Position numbers and translations under genes: made by a program. From STD1-80 sp043802745 (GTDB lineage Bacteria; Patescibacteriota; Minisyncoccia; Minisyncoccales; CG1-02-41-26), in NCBI GenBank assembly GCA_043802745.1, contig JAZDKU010000006.1, positions 1 through 48,531 on the forward strand: a stretch of 48,531 nt of DNA, read 5' to 3'. Positions 47,195 through 48,531 of the stretch are shown here, in pieces. Each line of letters begins with the position of its first letter. Position 1 is the stretch's first letter. Under the pieces are notes generated by a model. The model had not been told where the DNA came from. It was given only the letters and a program-made list of their open reading frames with translations, and did not search any database.

Positions 47195-48148
47195 TCAATA
47201 CGCTCTTTCTTTAGTGATGTCAATTTTTGGCAAAATCTTCAGCTCTGAACTACCCAGCAATCCAATTTTTGCCCCCTTTTGGCTGATGTTCTTAGCTGAA
47301 TTAAGCATAGCCAATTGAATAGCATATTCTATATTATTTTCTTTTAAAAGTCCACCCATAAACCCACTAGCAAAGCTGTCCCCTGCTCCAGTTTTGTCTA
47401 CTTCAACCACCTTATAAATCCCAGCTTTATAAAAATATTCGCCATCAAAAACCAAACAGCCCTTTTCGCCTTGAGTAATAACAATAGTACCCGAGCAAAA
47501 ATTGCGGATTGTTTTGGCTATTTCTTCTATTGAGCTTTCTGGCTTTTTCGCTAAAATGCCGGCTTCTTCTTTATTTAAAAACAAAATATCAACCTTACTT
47601 AGAGCTTCTTGAAAAGATTGTTCGCTTTTTTCTATTTGCTCAATACTTGGATTAACCGCAATTTTTATGTCATTTTTTTTAGCAAAATCAATAAACCCAA
47701 AAAAAAGCTCGGCTGTTTTTTCATAAAATGGCGCTAAATAAAACCACTTGGCTTTTTGAATCTTTTTTAAGTTTAATTCTGATTCTAATAAAAAGTGGCA
47801 TGCGCCTTTATAAATTAAAATTGTTCGGTCTTTTCCAGATGAAAGAACATAAGAAACAGCTGTAGGCATGGCTTTATCTTTTAAACAAAGACTTGTGTTT
47901 ACTTTGAACCTTTTTAAATCAGCTAAAGCAAACTCTCCAGATAAATCATTGCCCACTTTCCCGCAATAAGCTGTTTTAAAGCCTAAATTTGCCAGGCCGC
48001 AAGCAACATTTGTGGCTCCGCCTCCGGTAAAATATTGCACTTCATCAATTAAAATTTTAGCTCCCGATGATTGGCAAAGACTTTTACCTTCGGGCAGTTC
48101 TAAAAATATATCTTGAGTGGCTGAGCCAAATGTAATTACATCAAACAT
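47195..48148 (-). CDS. PfkB-family carbohydrate/nucleoside kinase
   Basis: 317 residues. The N-terminal GSATQDIFLEL and GGGATNVACGLANLG (PfkB signature 1) and the C-terminal DKTGAGDSFASGFMGGLL (signature 2, catalytic Asp in GAGD) are complete. It phosphorylates a sugar, nucleoside or related substrate; the family gives no more. It overlaps the preceding gene by 8 nt and precedes ferredoxin by 3 nt. Confidence 0.92.
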   Translation of the reverse strand: MFDVITFGSATQDIFLELPEGKSLCQSSGAKILIDEVQYFTGGGATNVACGLANLGFKTAYCGKVGNDLSGEFALADLKRFKVNTSLCLKDKAMPTAVSYVLSSGKDRTILIYKGACHFLLESELNLKKIQKAKWFYLAPFYEKTAELFFGFIDFAKKNDIKIAVNPSIEQIEKSEQSFQEALSKVDILFLNKEEAGILAKKPESSIEEIAKTIRNFCSGTIVITQGEKGCLVFDGEYFYKAGIYKVVEVDKTGAGDSFASGFMGGLLKENNIEYAIQLAMLNSAKNISQKGAKIGLLGSSELKILPKIDITKERAY

Positions 48149-48386
48149 TTTGTTTTTCTGTTTTAATTAATTGAACGCCGATTGAACTAATTTTTCCGCA
48201 GGCCAAAATTAATATAGCCATAAAGATTGACCAGGCAGTTAAATTTAAAATTTTATTCATTGATTCAGCCGACATTAAATTACCTAGCTGGCTTTGCATT
48301 AAAGCATTTATTTGGCTTTGCATTTGCTGGTCAGCGCCAGATATTTTTGGCAATTCAATTTTAGCATTTGGGGTAGTTTTAAACAA
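48141..48386 (-). CDS. Hypothetical membrane protein next to the IS end, possibly truncated
   Basis: Frame of 81 codons; position 48386 is a TTG and the first ATG is at 48323 (MQSQINALMQSQLGNLM). Upstream of 48386 the frame remains open into the IS end. The protein may therefore be the 3' part of a gene cut by the insertion, or may start at 48323. A Met/Gln-rich segment is followed by one membrane span (AWSIFMAILILACGKISSIG). It overlaps the PfkB start. Not recognised. Confidence 0.45.
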   Translation of the reverse strand: MFKTTPNAKIELPKISGADQQMQSQINALMQSQLGNLMSAESMNKILNLTAWSIFMAILILACGKISSIGVQLIKTEKQNV

Positions 48387-48531
48387 ATCTGTGTATAATG
48401 CAACCCAATTTTGGACTCTTCGGACATTTTAAATATTGTTTGCGACTGTTGCCAATTCATAATGAATTGTATCGGAGAAAGTTTGTTTTGGAAAGCGTGA
48501 TGAACCCTTAAAGTATTGTAGAAAATCAAGT
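48308..48531 (-). CDS. IS integrase, C-terminal fragment (enters from the right edge)
   Basis: The frame reads FYNTLRVHHAFQNKLSPIQF, the end of a DDE integrase (FYNxxRxHxxxxxxSPxxF). It then passes through the terminal repeat and stops at 48308. The real integrase probably ends near 48400, inside or next to the repeat, and the rest is read-through. It matches the N-terminal fragment at 1-96: same family, the other end of another copy. Confidence 0.55.
   Translation of the reverse strand, partial: LIFYNTLRVHHAFQNKLSPIQFIMNWQQSQTIFKMSEESKIGLHYTQICLKLPQMLKLNCQKYLALTSKCKAK
48394..48426. repeat. IS terminal inverted repeat, right copy
   Basis: Plus strand ATAATGCA, TTGGACTC and TTCGGAC match the minus-strand sequence of 103-142. 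It marks the 3' end of the IS whose integrase fragment runs off the right edge. Confidence 0.6.

Overview
The window reads as a 48.5 kb assembly contig from an AT-rich Candidate Phyla Radiation (Patescibacteria, Parcubacteria-like) bacterium. The grounds are several CPR-typical families (a DUF5661 pair, small anchored Cys-rich proteins, a short EF-Ts, an L31/RF1 pair), introns inside the 16S rRNA gene, dispersed GC-rich palindromes in AT-rich spacers, and gene starts that almost never carry a Shine-Dalgarno sequence. TGA serves as a stop (many ATGA overlaps), so UGA is not recoded. Both contig ends lie in copies of one IS integrase family: the N-terminus at the left edge and the C-terminus at the right edge, with matching inverted repeats. 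The contig therefore probably broke at a repeated insertion sequence.

Layout, almost all on the minus strand. 0.1-2.6 kb: anchored Cys-rich protein and MliC-like protein. 2.6-5.6 kb: compact run of TspO, YwbE-like, CYTH phosphatase, alpha/beta hydrolase, flavin reductase and DUF3795. 5.6-10.2 kb: YgjP metallopeptidase, cupin, LD-carboxypeptidase, DUF3850, DUF5661 and small membrane proteins. 10.2-12.0 kb: MazG-like, RhuM-Fic and HIT. 12.0-19.7 kb: type III restriction-modification (Res and Mod) with an oppositely transcribed 124-residue gene between them, and several membrane or accessory genes including a serine dehydrogenase proteinase. 19.7-23.1 kb: AbiEi/AbiEii toxin-antitoxin pair, GrpB-like nucleotidyltransferase, MazG-like pyrophosphatase and DUF3800. 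23.3-33.5 kb: cell-envelope genes (FKBP fusion, MscS-like TM protein, GerMN, beta-propeller, SPFH and two PH-domain proteins). 33.5-37.1 kb: tRNA-Ala, tRNA-Ile and a 16S rRNA gene with two introns. 37.2-41.1 kb: ExoIII, CYTH, HD nucleotidase, WYL-like and tRNA-Thr. 41.1-48.4 kb: EF-Ts, S2, L31, RF1 (plus strand), a peptidoglycan hydrolase, L25, ferredoxin and a PfkB kinase.

The strongest observations concern translation. The 16S gene is split by a group I intron and by what looks like a group II intron, each carrying a LAGLIDADG endonuclease gene. The 3' tail after helix 45 reads GGATCATTTCTATT instead of GGATCACCTCCTTA, so the anti-Shine-Dalgarno sequence appears lost. A 24-nt processing stem brackets the whole gene and fixes its ends. 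A terminator and a fresh promoter separate 16S from tRNA-Ile/Ala, and no 23S follows. RF1 lacks its N-terminal domain.

The second centre of interest is the 12-23 kb defence-like island. Three unrelated neighbouring proteins (GrpB, AbiEii, MazG-like) share one C-terminal tail. A DUF3800 gene sits between 56-bp direct repeats. Two short plus-strand promoter-hairpin units look like small RNAs.

Everything here was read by eye. No database search or folding program was run.
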